Shown here one piece after another: positions 37,291-45,480 of a stretch of 64,000 nucleotides of DNA. The DNA is from Mesorhizobium ciceri WSM4083. GTDB taxonomy: Bacteria; Pseudomonadota; Alphaproteobacteria; Rhizobiales; Rhizobiaceae. The notes under the pieces were generated by a model. It saw only the letters and a list, made by a program, of their open reading frames with translations, ran no database searches and had not been told where the DNA came from. Every line of letters begins with the position of its first letter. Position 1 is the stretch's first letter. A program made the position numbers and the translations under genes. The stretch spans positions 310,181 through 374,180 of the forward strand of contig NZ_JAFG01000003.1 of the NCBI RefSeq assembly GCF_000519305.1, given 5' to 3'.

Positions 37291-38142
37291 ATGACCATAG
37301 CACCCGCGCAGGCGGGGTGGCGGTTCAGACAGCCGAGTGTCATTCCGGGTTTCGGATTGACGCTCGGCTTCTCGCTTGCCTACCTCACCCTCATCATCCT
37401 CATCCCGTTGTCCGGACTGATCTGGCGCTCGGCCGCCCTTGGCTGGCCCGAGTTCTGGGCGATCGCAACCGACCGCCGCACCATCAATGCGCTTGAAATC
37501 AGCTTCGGCACCGCCTTCATCGCGGCTGGCGTCAACGTCGTCTTCGGCACGCTCGTCGCCTGGGTGCTGGTGCGCTACCGCTTCCCCGGCCGCCGCATCG
37601 TCGATGCCATGGTCGACCTGCCCTTCGCGCTGCCGACGGCGGTGGCCGGCATCGCGCTGACCACGCTCTATGCGCCGAACGGCTGGATCGGCAAATTGCT
37701 GATGCCGCTCGGCATCAAGGTCGCCTATACGCCGCTCGGCATCGTCATCGCGCTGATCTTCATCGGCCTGCCCTTTGTCGTGCGCACCGTGCAGCCGATC
37801 ATGGAGGAGATCGACAAGGAGGTCGAGGAGGCCGCCGCCACGCTTGGCGCCAGCCGCTTCCAGATCATTACCCGCATCCTGTTTCCGGGCCTGGCGCCGG
37901 CCATCATCACCGGCTTTTCGCTGGCCTTCGCGCGCGGCGTCGGCGAATACGGCTCGGTCATCTTCATCGCCGGCAATTTGCCCTACAAATCCGAGATCGC
38001 GCCGCTTCTGATCGTCATCCGGCTTGAGGAGTACAATTATCCGGCGGCGACCGCGATCGCGGCGATCATGCTGTTTTTGTCGTTCCTGATGCTTTTGATC
38101 GTCAATCTCGCACAATCATGGAGCCGCAAGCGCTATGGCTGA
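37291..38142 (+). CDS. cysT: Sulfate ABC transporter permease CysT
   Basis: This 283-residue inner-membrane permease (also called CysU) has about six helices. The coupling-loop signature EEAAATLGASRFQIITRILFP is in the third quarter of the protein, and FARGVGEYGSVIFIAGN is near the C-terminus, both typical of sulfate and molybdate permeases. AGGA is 5 bases before ATG 37291-37293, 22 bp after the sbp stop; the overlapping frame from 37189 runs inside sbp and is rejected. It overlaps cysW by 8 bp, indicating coupled translation. Confidence 0.94.
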   Translation: MTIAPAQAGWRFRQPSVIPGFGLTLGFSLAYLTLIILIPLSGLIWRSAALGWPEFWAIATDRRTINALEISFGTAFIAAGVNVVFGTLVAWVLVRYRFPGRRIVDAMVDLPFALPTAVAGIALTTLYAPNGWIGKLLMPLGIKVAYTPLGIVIALIFIGLPFVVRTVQPIMEEIDKEVEEAAATLGASRFQIITRILFPGLAPAIITGFSLAFARGVGEYGSVIFIAGNLPYKSEIAPLLIVIRLEEYNYPAATAIAAIMLFLSFLMLLIVNLAQSWSRKRYG

Positions 38143-39019
38143 TCCCGAGATCAAATCCTACGCACCGCATCACGAGAGCCGCTCGGCGGCGGTCACCGAA
38201 AGCCGGCCGGCGCAGGCCGTCCTGATGGCAATCGTCTTCGCTTTCCTTGGCATATTCCTGCTCCTGCCGCTGATCATCGTCTTCCATGAAGCGCTGGCAA
38301 AAGGTGTCGGTGCCTATACGCAATCGCTGAATGACGCCGATACGCGCTCGGCGATCCGGCTGACGCTGCTGGTGGCGGCGATCTCGGTGCCGCTCAACAT
38401 CGTCTTCGGCATCTCCGCCGCCTGGGCGATCGCCAAGTTCGAGTTCAAGGGAAAGGCCTTCCTGACCACGCTGATCGACCTGCCTTTTTCGGTCTCGCCG
38501 GTCATATCGGGCCTCGTCTATGTGCTTTTGTTCGGCGCCCAGGGGCTGCTCGGCGGCTGGTTGAAAGCGCATGGCATCGTTATCCTGTTTGCCGTGCCGG
38601 GCATCGTGCTGGCCACCGTCTTCGTCACCTTCCCCTTCGTCGCCCGCGAGTTGATCCCGTTGATGCAGGAGCAAGGCAACGGCGACGAGGAGGCAGCACT
38701 TTCGCTTGGCGCCAATGGCTGGCAGACCTTTTGGTACGTGACCTTGCCAAACGTCAAATGGGGGCTGCTCTACGGCGTGCTCCTGTGCAATGCGCGTGCC
38801 ATGGGCGAGTTCGGCGCGGTCTCGGTGGTGTCGGGCCACATACGCGGCCTGACCAACACCATGCCGCTGCATGTCGAAATCCTCTATAACGAGTACAACG
38901 CCGTCGGCGCCTTCGCCGTCGCTTCATTGCTTGCGGGCCTGGCGCTCGTCACGCTGGTCTTGAAAACACTTCTCGAGATGCGCTACGGCGCCGAGATCGC
39001 CGCGACGCGCGGACACTGA
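38135..39019 (+). CDS. cysW: Sulfate ABC transporter permease CysW
   Basis: This 294-residue inner-membrane permease pairs with CysT to form the sulfate channel. About six hydrophobic helices are visible, and the motifs LSLGANGWQTFWYVTLPNVKW and NARAMGEFGAVSVVSGHIRG match CysW closely. The start overlaps the end of cysT by 8 bp, and cysA follows after 13 bp with an AGAGGGA ribosome binding site, so the order sbp-cysT-cysW-cysA is the standard operon. The N-terminal 25 residues before the first helix are slightly long for the family but unremarkable. Confidence 0.94.
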   Translation: MADPEIKSYAPHHESRSAAVTESRPAQAVLMAIVFAFLGIFLLLPLIIVFHEALAKGVGAYTQSLNDADTRSAIRLTLLVAAISVPLNIVFGISAAWAIAKFEFKGKAFLTTLIDLPFSVSPVISGLVYVLLFGAQGLLGGWLKAHGIVILFAVPGIVLATVFVTFPFVARELIPLMQEQGNGDEEAALSLGANGWQTFWYVTLPNVKWGLLYGVLLCNARAMGEFGAVSVVSGHIRGLTNTMPLHVEILYNEYNAVGAFAVASLLAGLALVTLVLKTLLEMRYGAEIAATRGH

Positions 39020-39032
39020 CAGAGGGATTTGC

Positions 39033-40073
39033 ATGGAAGTTCGCGTTGCCAACGTGCGCAAGGAGTTTGACCGGTTTCCGGCCCTTCACGACGTGTCGCT
39101 CGATATCAAGTCGGGCGAACTGATCGCGTTGCTGGGGCCGTCCGGCTCCGGCAAGACGACGCTGCTCAGGCTCATCGCCGGACTGGAGCGGCCGACACGC
39201 GGAAATATCTTCTTCGGCGACGAGGACGCCTCGCACAAGTCGATCCAGGATCGCAATGTCGGCTTTGTCTTCCAGCACTATGCGCTGTTCCGGCATATGA
39301 CGGTGGCGGACAATATCGGCTTCGGCCTGAAGGTCCGGCACGGGCCGTCGCGCCCGCCGGCGCAGGAGATCCGCCGCCGCGCCTCCGAGCTTCTCGATCT
39401 CGTCCAGTTGTCAGGGCTGGAAAAGCGTTATCCGGCGCAGCTCTCCGGTGGCCAGAGGCAGCGCGTGGCGCTGGCGCGCGCCATGGCGATCGAACCGAAG
39501 GTGCTGCTGCTCGACGAGCCGTTCGGCGCGCTTGACGCACAGGTGCGCCGGGAATTGCGCCGCTGGCTGCGCGAAATCCATGACGCCACCGGCCACACCA
39601 CCGTCTTCGTCACCCACGACCAGGAAGAGGCGCTGGAGCTTGCCGACCGCGTCGTGGTGATGAGCCAGGGTCGCATCGAGCAGGTCGGCACCGCCGACGA
39701 CATCTACGACACGCCGAACTCGCCCTTCGTCTACGGCTTCATCGGTGAATCGAGCTCGCTTCCCGTCAAGGTCGAGAATGGCGAGATCTGGCTCGCCGAT
39801 CGTCCGATCGGGCTTGCCGCGCCCAATGAGCCCTCGGGCGATGGGACGCTCTACTTCCGCCCGCACGATGTCGAATTGCTGGACGGCTGCAGCGGCTGCA
39901 TCGCCGGCACGGTCGCCGCCAGCCGCCGCGTCGCCGGCACGCGCCGGGTCGAGCTCGAGATCGGTGGTGAGCGTCAGCGGGTCGAAATCGAATTGCCGGT
40001 CGATCATCCCGCGGCGCAAAAAAGCCGGGTGGCGTTCCGCCCGGGGCGCTGGAAGCTGTTTCCGGCTGCCTAG
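39033..40073 (+). CDS. cysA: Sulfate/thiosulfate ABC transporter ATP-binding protein CysA
   Basis: This 346-residue ATPase powers sulfate import. Residues 1-240 form the ABC domain with Walker A GPSGSGKTT (residues 34-42), the signature LSGGQRQRVALARA and Walker B VLLLDEPFGALD, followed by the H-loop THDQEEALELADR. The C-terminal 100 residues form the regulatory TOBE-like domain, including YFRPHDVELL. It is the last gene of the sulfate operon. It ends 57 bp before the convergent stop of the TacT toxin gene; no clear terminator is visible in that gap. Confidence 0.95.
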   Translation: MEVRVANVRKEFDRFPALHDVSLDIKSGELIALLGPSGSGKTTLLRLIAGLERPTRGNIFFGDEDASHKSIQDRNVGFVFQHYALFRHMTVADNIGFGLKVRHGPSRPPAQEIRRRASELLDLVQLSGLEKRYPAQLSGGQRQRVALARAMAIEPKVLLLDEPFGALDAQVRRELRRWLREIHDATGHTTVFVTHDQEEALELADRVVVMSQGRIEQVGTADDIYDTPNSPFVYGFIGESSSLPVKVENGEIWLADRPIGLAAPNEPSGDGTLYFRPHDVELLDGCSGCIAGTVAASRRVAGTRRVELEIGGERQRVEIELPVDHPAAQKSRVAFRPGRWKLFPAA

Positions 40074-40130
40074 CTATAAGGGGAATTTCGGTCTGCTGGC
40101 AGTCACCTCTTTCAGGCTGAGCGACGTCAA

Positions 40131-40625
40131 CTACCCTTTCAGCGCTTTCAGTGACAGCACCAAGGTCATTGGATTTTTCGGCGAGGCCGCGAAGCCATAG
40201 TGCTCATAAAAGGCTTTCGCTTCATCCGATATGGCATGAACGAAAATGCCGCGAATCCCGAGGATCGATGCGGCGTGACCTGCCCGTAAAACGGCATCTT
40301 GCAGCAGCGCAGCGCCCAGCCCCTTGCCTTGCCAGCCCGCATCCACGGCGAGACGCCCGAGCACGACCATCGGAATGGGATCAGGCATGTTGCGACGAAT
40401 GGCGCCGGGTGCCTGCGCGAGATCAAGCCCGCCCGAAGAGAGGCAGTAATAACCGACAACGCGCGCGTCTTCCGCCACCACATAGGTACGCGACGCGCCG
40501 CTGACCTGGTTGGCTCGCGCCCTCAGGCGAAGCCATTGGTCGAGACTTTCCGTCCCGCTTTGAAAAAGGTCGAGATCGTGGTTTTCGGCCAGAGGCGCGG
40601 GCGCCGATAGTATCATCCCTGCCAC
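40131..40625 (-). CDS. GNAT acetyltransferase toxin, TacT-like
   Basis: This 164-residue GNAT-fold protein resembles TacT/AtaT-type toxins, which acetylate the amino group of aminoacylated tRNA and stop translation. The acetyl-CoA loop reads DAGWQGKGLGAAL (Q/R-x-x-G-x-G/A pattern at 99-104), and the C-terminal AKAFYEHYGF supplies Tyr140 and Tyr143, the region of the catalytic tyrosine in TacT. It overlaps the upstream DUF1778 antitoxin gene by 13 bp, the usual arrangement. The target tRNA cannot be told from sequence. The pair sits between the two halves of the sulfate locus, on the opposite strand, with visibly lower GC than its neighbours. Confidence 0.88.
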   Translation of the reverse strand: MAGMILSAPAPLAENHDLDLFQSGTESLDQWLRLRARANQVSGASRTYVVAEDARVVGYYCLSSGGLDLAQAPGAIRRNMPDPIPMVVLGRLAVDAGWQGKGLGAALLQDAVLRAGHAASILGIRGIFVHAISDEAKAFYEHYGFAASPKNPMTLVLSLKALKG

Positions 40626-40894
40626 GGCCTGGGCACGTTCATAAGGCGTGCAAAACCTTCACCGCTTGGCGGCTCATCGAGGATGTCGAGATAGTGCCGG
40701 TAGCTCTCGGAATCCACCTTGATCAGTGCCTGGTCGAGCAGCGTGTCCTCGGCCGCACGATATGCAGCATCGATCATAAAGTCGGAACGGGTCTTCCCGC
40801 GTATTTTCGCGGCACGGTCGATCAGCGTGCGCACATCTTCCCGAATGCGCAGATTGACAGGCTTGGCGTGGGTCTCGGGTGTGGTCTTTGTCAT
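40613..40894 (-). CDS. DUF1778 antitoxin, TacA-like
   Basis: This 93-residue antitoxin has an N-terminal ribbon-helix-helix DNA-binding part (VNLRIREDVRTLIDRAAKIR, about residues 13-32) and a C-terminal tail that would wrap round and block the GNAT toxin. ATG 40892-40894 has AAGGAG 7 bases upstream; a longer frame to 41002 is rejected because it lacks a ribosome binding site and crosses the likely promoter. It precedes and overlaps the toxin gene by 13 bp. The ATACAC-AAC-GTGTAT palindrome 36 bp upstream is the likely autoregulatory operator. Confidence 0.88.
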   Translation of the reverse strand: MTKTTPETHAKPVNLRIREDVRTLIDRAAKIRGKTRSDFMIDAAYRAAEDTLLDQALIKVDSESYRHYLDILDEPPSGEGFARLMNVPRPWQG

Positions 40895-40929
40895 GGCAGC
40901 GCTCCTTGTCGCTCCCATAGCACACCTGC

Positions 40930-40944
40930 ATACACAACGTGTAT
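40930..40944 (-). promoter_or_regulatory. Candidate TacA operator
   Basis: ATACAC (40930-40935) and GTGTAT (40939-40944) form a perfect 15-bp palindrome with a 3-base centre, 36 bp upstream of the antitoxin ATG. Ribbon-helix-helix antitoxins usually bind such short palindromes to repress their own operon. Confidence 0.55.
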
Positions 40945-41025
40945 CTTTTTTGGGAACAGTCAAACGAATTGCAACGATCAGTCGACCGAGGCGAAGTCGC
41001 ACTTGAAAGAAAAAACTACGAACCC

Positions 41026-41042
41026 TCTATTCCGGGGATAGG
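41026..41042 (+). promoter_or_regulatory. Second TCTA-N9-TAGR site
   Basis: TCTA (41026-41029) and TAGG (41039-41042) repeat the 17-bp layout of the site at 36196-36212, again upstream of a sulfate-binding protein gene. The arms are less perfect, so this is a weaker candidate. Confidence 0.25.
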
Positions 41043-41104
41043 TTTTCTAGAAGCGATGCATTGATCCTCGGACCCATGCCTCGTCGCACACCACGCACCC
41101 CGGC

Positions 41105-41119
41105 TATGGTCCGACCATA
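41105..41119 (+). promoter_or_regulatory. Palindrome in front of the second sulfate-binding protein gene
   Basis: TATGGTC-C-GACCATA is a perfect 15-bp palindrome that ends 26 bp before the start codon. It overlaps the probable promoter of the gene and may be an operator; the binding protein is unknown. Confidence 0.45.
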
Positions 41120-41145
41120 AACGCATTGCATCGGAGCCTGTTTTC

Positions 41146-42132
41146 ATGAAACGATTTTTCCTCGGGCTTGCCACCGTCGCCGGCCTGTTCCTTGCATCCT
41201 CCCAAGCCTGGTCGGCCGACAAACTGCTCAACGCATCCTATGATGTCGGCCGCGAGCTGTTCGTGCAGGTCAACAAGGCTTTCATCGCCCAGCATCCGGG
41301 CGTCACCGTCGACCAGTCGCATGCCGGCACTTCGGCGCAGGCGCGCGCCATCGCCGAGGGCCTTGGCGCCGACGTTGTTACCTTCAACCAGGTCATCGAC
41401 ATCGACTTCCTGGTCAAGAAGGGCCTCGTCTCGGCCGACTGGCAGAAGGATTTCCCCGACAACGCCTCGCCGTTCTATTCTCTGCCTTCGTTCCTTGTCC
41501 GCGCGGGCAACCCCAAGCACATCAAGGACTGGAACGATCTCGTGCGCGACGACGTGCAGGTGATCTTCCCCAATCCGAAAACATCAGGCAATGCGCGCTA
41601 CACCTATCTGGCGGCCGCCGCCTACGCCAAGGAGGCCTTCAAGGGCGACGACGCCAAGGTGAAAGAGTTCATCACCAAGCTGTTCAACAACGTGCCGATC
41701 TTCGACACCGGCGGCCGCGCCGCGACCACCACCTTCGTGCAGCGCGAGATCGGTGATGTGCTGATCACCTTCGAATCTGAGACGCGCGGCATCCGCAAGG
41801 AGTATGGCGACGACAAGTTCGAGCAGGTCACGCCTTCGGTCAGCCTGCTCGCCGAATTCCCGGTCGCGATCGTCGACAAGGTTGCCGACGAGCACGGTAC
41901 GCGCGATCTGGCCAAGACCTATCTCGACTTCCTCTACACACCCGAGGGCCAGGACATCGCCGCCCGCAACGGCCTCAGAGCCCGCGACGCCGCTGTCGCG
42001 GCGAAATACAAGGCCGATTTCCCCGATATCCGGCTGCTGACGGTGGAAGACGTTTTCGGCGGCTGGGACAAAGTGCAGAAAGAGCATTTCGCCGCCGGCG
42101 GCCTTCTCGACCAGACCTACGGCAGCCGCTGA
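41146..42132 (+). CDS. Second sulfate ABC transporter substrate-binding protein
   Basis: This 328-residue protein has a signal peptide (MKRFFLGLATVAGLFLASSQ, cleavage near AWSA-DKLL) and the Sbp/CysP motifs LNASYDVGRELF, SHAGTSAQARAIAEG, NPKTSGNARYTYLAAAA and EFPVAIVD. It binds sulfate, thiosulfate or a related oxyanion in the periplasm and, lacking its own permease genes here, probably feeds the nearby CysTWA. It differs at many positions from the first binding protein, so it is not a recent copy. GGAG lies 9 bases before the ATG. A strong intrinsic terminator follows, so it is a single-gene transcript. Confidence 0.92.
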   Translation: MKRFFLGLATVAGLFLASSQAWSADKLLNASYDVGRELFVQVNKAFIAQHPGVTVDQSHAGTSAQARAIAEGLGADVVTFNQVIDIDFLVKKGLVSADWQKDFPDNASPFYSLPSFLVRAGNPKHIKDWNDLVRDDVQVIFPNPKTSGNARYTYLAAAAYAKEAFKGDDAKVKEFITKLFNNVPIFDTGGRAATTTFVQREIGDVLITFESETRGIRKEYGDDKFEQVTPSVSLLAEFPVAIVDKVADEHGTRDLAKTYLDFLYTPEGQDIAARNGLRARDAAVAAKYKADFPDIRLLTVEDVFGGWDKVQKEHFAAGGLLDQTYGSR

Positions 42133-42160
42133 AGGCAGCGATATCTGCGCAACAGACGGA

Positions 42161-42186
42161 AAGCCGGCGTCCTGCCGGCTTTTTTC
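42161..42186 (+). terminator. Intrinsic terminator after the second sulfate-binding gene
   Basis: AAGCCGGC (42161-42168) pairs with GCCGGCTT (42174-42181) across a GTCCT loop, and a run of T's follows. It is the clearest rho-independent terminator in the window. Confidence 0.9.
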
Positions 42187-42388
42187 GTTTTTGAACGCCG
42201 AAAACCTGGTTATCAGCGGCATATCCGCGTTCTCAGTGCAAAACGTTACAAAGAATCAACGCGTTTATGCCTAAAGTGCGATTTGGTGGCTGTTTCGCGA
42301 AACATCATCGCGGGGCGAAGACGTCATTATTTGCACACAAACAGTCGCCAGATGCGAGTGGTTGGGGCTTTTATGGGTTGATCTGGGC

Positions 42389-42838
42389 ATGCTGACAAAA
42401 AAAGGCAAATACGGCCTCAAGGCCCTCGTGCATCTGTCTGGCCTGCCGGCCGGCCAATTGGCCTTCGTCAATGACATCGCTGTGGCCAACAACATCCCGA
42501 AGAAATTCCTCGATGCCATCCTGGGCGAGTTGCGCAATGCCGGCTTCGTCCAGAGCCGCAAAGGCAAGGAAGGCGGCTACCGCCTTGCCCGGCTGGCCTC
42601 CGAAATCAAGATCGGCCATGTCGTGCGCGTGCTTGACGGGCCGCTGGCGCCGATCCCTTGCGCCAGCCGCACGCAGTATCAACGCTGCGAGGATTGCGAC
42701 GAGGCGACCTGCCAGGTCCGCCACATGATGCTGGAGGTGCGGCAGGCTATCGCCGAGGTGCTGGACAATCGCAGCCTTGCCGCCATGCGCGACGCCGACA
42801 ATGACGATTTCCCGGTCGAGCTGACGTCGCAGATCTAA
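42389..42838 (+). CDS. Rrf2 family transcriptional regulator with cysteine cluster
   Basis: This 149-residue regulator has an N-terminal winged helix-turn-helix (NNIPKKFLDAILGELRNAGF, about residues 34-53), the Rrf2 wing motif KEGGYRLAR and a C-terminal set of four cysteines (Cys91, Cys100, Cys103 and Cys108, in PCASRTQYQRCEDCDEATC). That cluster could bind an Fe-S centre or zinc, or sense thiols. Its place right after the sulfate uptake genes suggests a CymR/CysR-like sulfur regulator, which is inference. ATG 42389-42391 is used; its ribosome binding site is weak, and an in-frame start at 42362 would add nine residues. Confidence 0.85.
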   Translation: MLTKKGKYGLKALVHLSGLPAGQLAFVNDIAVANNIPKKFLDAILGELRNAGFVQSRKGKEGGYRLARLASEIKIGHVVRVLDGPLAPIPCASRTQYQRCEDCDEATCQVRHMMLEVRQAIAEVLDNRSLAAMRDADNDDFPVELTSQI

Positions 42839-42895
42839 ACCACCGACTGCAAGCTGACCGCGCTCAGACAGGCGTGAGATTCTTCGATTGAAGAA

Positions 42896-42942
42896 GGGTT
42901 CTCCAAATCTCGGGTTACGAAGCTCGAAATCACGGAGAACCC
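42896..42942. other. Inverted repeat after the Rrf2 gene
   Basis: GGGTTCTCC (42896-42904) and GGAGAACCC (42934-42942) are perfect 9-bp arms separated by 29 bases, between the convergent stops of the Rrf2 and NmrA-like genes. It may act as a transcription end; there is no T-run. Confidence 0.3.
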
Positions 42943-42956
42943 CATACAGTTTTGGC

Positions 42957-43826
42957 CTACCCGTTCACACTAGACGCAGCCTCGAATACGTCGCGTGCGG
43001 ACGTCGTACCCGCTACGTGCTCCGTACCCGCCACACCGAGGTCCATCCATCCCGCATTCACGGCCTCAAACATTTCTTCAGCGGGTCCGGAGTGACCCTT
43101 CGGGATGCCGAATTGCTCGAACGCTTCCGCCCACCCCGCACGCGGGATTGCAAAGGCTTTCACGTCGAGATTCAGGACTTCACCCAACTGCTCCGCGACT
43201 TCATCCGCGGTGACCATCGAACCGATCTCGACGATGCGCTGCCCTGACCACGCTGGCCCGGTCAAAAGGGTTGCCACCTCCGCGCCGATGTCGTTCGTTG
43301 CGACCATGGTCGATTTCCGGTTTGTCGGATTGTAGTAGACCGGTAGCGTTCCGCCCTGCGCGACCTGCAAGCCGTAAAGAAAGTTCTCGAAGAATCCCCC
43401 TGCGCGCACAAATGCAATTGGCGATGTCAGGTCGCGAAAACCTTGCTCCAGAAGCGACAAGGCCGCGATCACCCCGTGCCCGCTGGTTCTGTTCGCACCC
43501 ATCGACGAAAGCGCAACCACCCGCGGCGGCGCTGCCTTGGTGAGCGCCTCGACATAGCTTGCAATCACGCCCTTTGCTTCTTTGTAATCGGGCGACGGCG
43601 CCCAGACAGGGGGCAACATGACGAACGCGCCTTCGACGCCTTTGAGCGCTCGCTCGATGGCCGCCGAATCATTCCAATCGCCGTCTACCAGTTCCACGCC
43701 CTGGTTCGCCCAATTGGCCGCCTTTTCGCGATCGCGGACGAGCGCGCGTACCTGCTTGCCGTGCGCCAGCAGATGTTCTGCCGTTGCGCCGCCAACTTTT
43801 CCGGTGATTCCCATTACTAGGAACAT
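42957..43826 (-). CDS. NmrA-like NAD(P)-binding protein
   Basis: This 289-residue atypical short-chain dehydrogenase starts with the dinucleotide-binding motif GITGKVGGATAEHLL (glycine-rich loop at residues 7-13). It belongs to the NmrA/azoreductase-like group, which includes NADPH sensors and quinone or azo reductases; no classic YxxxK active site is evident. The substrate is unknown. AGGAG lies 8 bases before ATG 43824-43826. It follows the DoxX-like gene by 43 bp on the same strand and is divergent from a LysR regulator, a common layout for an electrophile- or quinone-induced detoxification operon. GC is somewhat lower than in the neighbouring genes. Confidence 0.85.
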   Translation of the reverse strand: MFLVMGITGKVGGATAEHLLAHGKQVRALVRDREKAANWANQGVELVDGDWNDSAAIERALKGVEGAFVMLPPVWAPSPDYKEAKGVIASYVEALTKAAPPRVVALSSMGANRTSGHGVIAALSLLEQGFRDLTSPIAFVRAGGFFENFLYGLQVAQGGTLPVYYNPTNRKSTMVATNDIGAEVATLLTGPAWSGQRIVEIGSMVTADEVAEQLGEVLNLDVKAFAIPRAGWAEAFEQFGIPKGHSGPAEEMFEAVNAGWMDLGVAGTEHVAGTTSARDVFEAASSVNG

Positions 43827-43869
43827 GTGTTTTCTCCTGATGTTGAGGGACAGAACTGCCCCTGTTGAT

Positions 43870-44292
43870 TCAATGGATGAGCGGCAGAATGGCCCGGATA
43901 CGGGGATCGCGCAGATAGAGGCCGCCCCAGGTCATCGCGCCCAGAAGCAGGGAAATGATTTCCGGCGGCGACCCCAACTCGCCGATGCGGACATGGGCGC
44001 AGATCGCGCCCCCCAGAAATCCCGTCACCAGGATCGCGCCGAGGACGGCGGTGACCGGGATGGCGTAAAGGATGGCGCAGGCGAGGATGATCGGGCCCAC
44101 GACACGGGTCAGGCCCATCGCAAACCCGGTTTCCTGCAACATGCTTGCGATCTGTGCCGGCGCGAAAAGCTGAACAGTGCCATCTGCCACCAGAGCGATG
44201 ACGACAAACGCGCTCATTATCCGGCCGGCCCACAGGGCGCGATGCAAGGTCATAGTTTCCGGTGTCTGATGCAGGTTCACAGTTTCGGACAC
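43870..44292 (-). CDS. DoxX-like membrane protein
   Basis: This 140-residue protein has four hydrophobic helices (about residues 22-42, 60-80, 84-102 and 110-126) and the DoxX-like pattern RVVGPIILACAILYAIPVTA. Function is unknown; related genes are often paired with NmrA or azoreductase genes under LysR control, as here. The start is GTG 44290-44292 with GGAG 8 bases upstream; an internal ATG would remove the first 13 residues. First gene of the two-gene minus-strand operon, divergent from the LysR gene, with 119 bp between the starts. Confidence 0.78.
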   Translation of the reverse strand: MSETVNLHQTPETMTLHRALWAGRIMSAFVVIALVADGTVQLFAPAQIASMLQETGFAMGLTRVVGPIILACAILYAIPVTAVLGAILVTGFLGGAICAHVRIGELGSPPEIISLLLGAMTWGGLYLRDPRIRAILPLIH

Positions 44293-44411
44293 TTGTCATT
44301 CTCCGATGGGGAGATCCCATATTCGAAGCTTACTGTGCCTCTCAGATGTGATAAACACCGAGGAAATGAACCGACTGTTCTCTTTTCGGGAAACAATACC
44401 GAGGCACGAAA

Positions 44412-45317
44412 ATGCAGAATCTCGAACCCATCCTCATTTTCACAACGGTCGCGGAAATGGGGAGCTTCACCCGCGCGGCCGATAGCCTGGGCATCCAAAA
44501 GGGGAGAGCCTCAACGGCGGTCCGGAAGCTGGAAGAAGATGTGGGTGTCAGGCTTCTGCACCGGACGACGCGCAGCGTGCGGTTGACGGAGGACGGACGC
44601 GCATTTCATGCCCGTGCCCGCGATCTGCTTGCTGAAGTCGATGATCTGCACTCCATGTTCGCAGGCGACCGCGTGGCACTTCGCGGCCGTTTGCGGGTCG
44701 ACCTTCCGACCGAAGTGGCGCGTACAACGATCGTGCCGGCTTTGCCGGATTTCATGGCGGCGCACCCCGAATTGGAGCTGGAGGTGTCGAGTACGGACCG
44801 GCAAGTCGATCTCGTTCAAGAGGGGTTCGATTGTGTATTGCGGCTTGGACCCATTCGCGACGAAACGCTGATTGCCCGTCCACTCGGCCTTTTGCGCATG
44901 GCCAACGCTGCCAGCCCCGCCTATCTGGCGCGCTATGGCGTGCCTCGGTCGCTGGAAGATCTCCAGCGTCAGGAACATAGGACAATTCACTTTTCGACGA
45001 TGCTGGGCGCGAAACCTTATGGATGGGAATATCCGGACGGCGACAGCTACGCGACACTTCAGTTGCCAGGTGCGCTGCACGTCAACAGCGCGCAGACCTA
45101 CGAAGCCGCTGCCCTCGCCGGCATTGGCCTGATCCAGGCGCCACTCCTGGGCATTGGCCGATACTTGGAGAGTGGAGCGCTTGTCGAAATCATACCCGAT
45201 TTTCGTCGCCGGCCGCTCGCCGTGTCCCTCGTCGTCGCACATCGGAGCAATCTGTCGCGCCGAGTCCGCGCATTCATGAAATGGACCGAAGATGTGCTGA
45301 CGCCGTATATGGAATAG
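44412..45317 (+). CDS. LysR family transcriptional regulator
   Basis: This 301-residue regulator has the LysR winged helix at residues 1-60 (ILIFTTVAEMGSFTRAADSL then VSTAVRKLE-like AVRKLEEDVGVRLLHRTTR) and the two-lobed effector domain from about residue 90 onward. Closest in style to the CrgA/AaeR group, which responds to aromatic or quinone-like compounds. GAGG lies 8 bases before the ATG. It is divergent from the DoxX-NmrA operon and is the obvious regulator for it; I did not find a clean T-N11-A palindrome in the 119-bp region. Confidence 0.9.
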   Translation: MQNLEPILIFTTVAEMGSFTRAADSLGIQKGRASTAVRKLEEDVGVRLLHRTTRSVRLTEDGRAFHARARDLLAEVDDLHSMFAGDRVALRGRLRVDLPTEVARTTIVPALPDFMAAHPELELEVSSTDRQVDLVQEGFDCVLRLGPIRDETLIARPLGLLRMANAASPAYLARYGVPRSLEDLQRQEHRTIHFSTMLGAKPYGWEYPDGDSYATLQLPGALHVNSAQTYEAAALAGIGLIQAPLLGIGRYLESGALVEIIPDFRRRPLAVSLVVAHRSNLSRRVRAFMKWTEDVLTPYME

Positions 45318-45480
45318 CGACGCGAATATCTTCGTCCGCCCCTCGAAATCAAAATTTGCAAGCGGCGCGCCTGTCTTGGGTCTAGAGCAACCGAAATCTG
45401 CAGAAGTCTTGAGCGCGGACACGACCTTGCACGGCCCAAGCCGACGCAGTAAAGCGGGGTTCGAAGAACGGGCTGGACCG

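Noticed and set aside
42957-45317. Genomic island carrying the NmrA-DoxX-LysR genes
   Set aside because: GC seems lower by eye, but no integrase, tRNA or flanking repeat is present, so transfer cannot be supported from the window alone.
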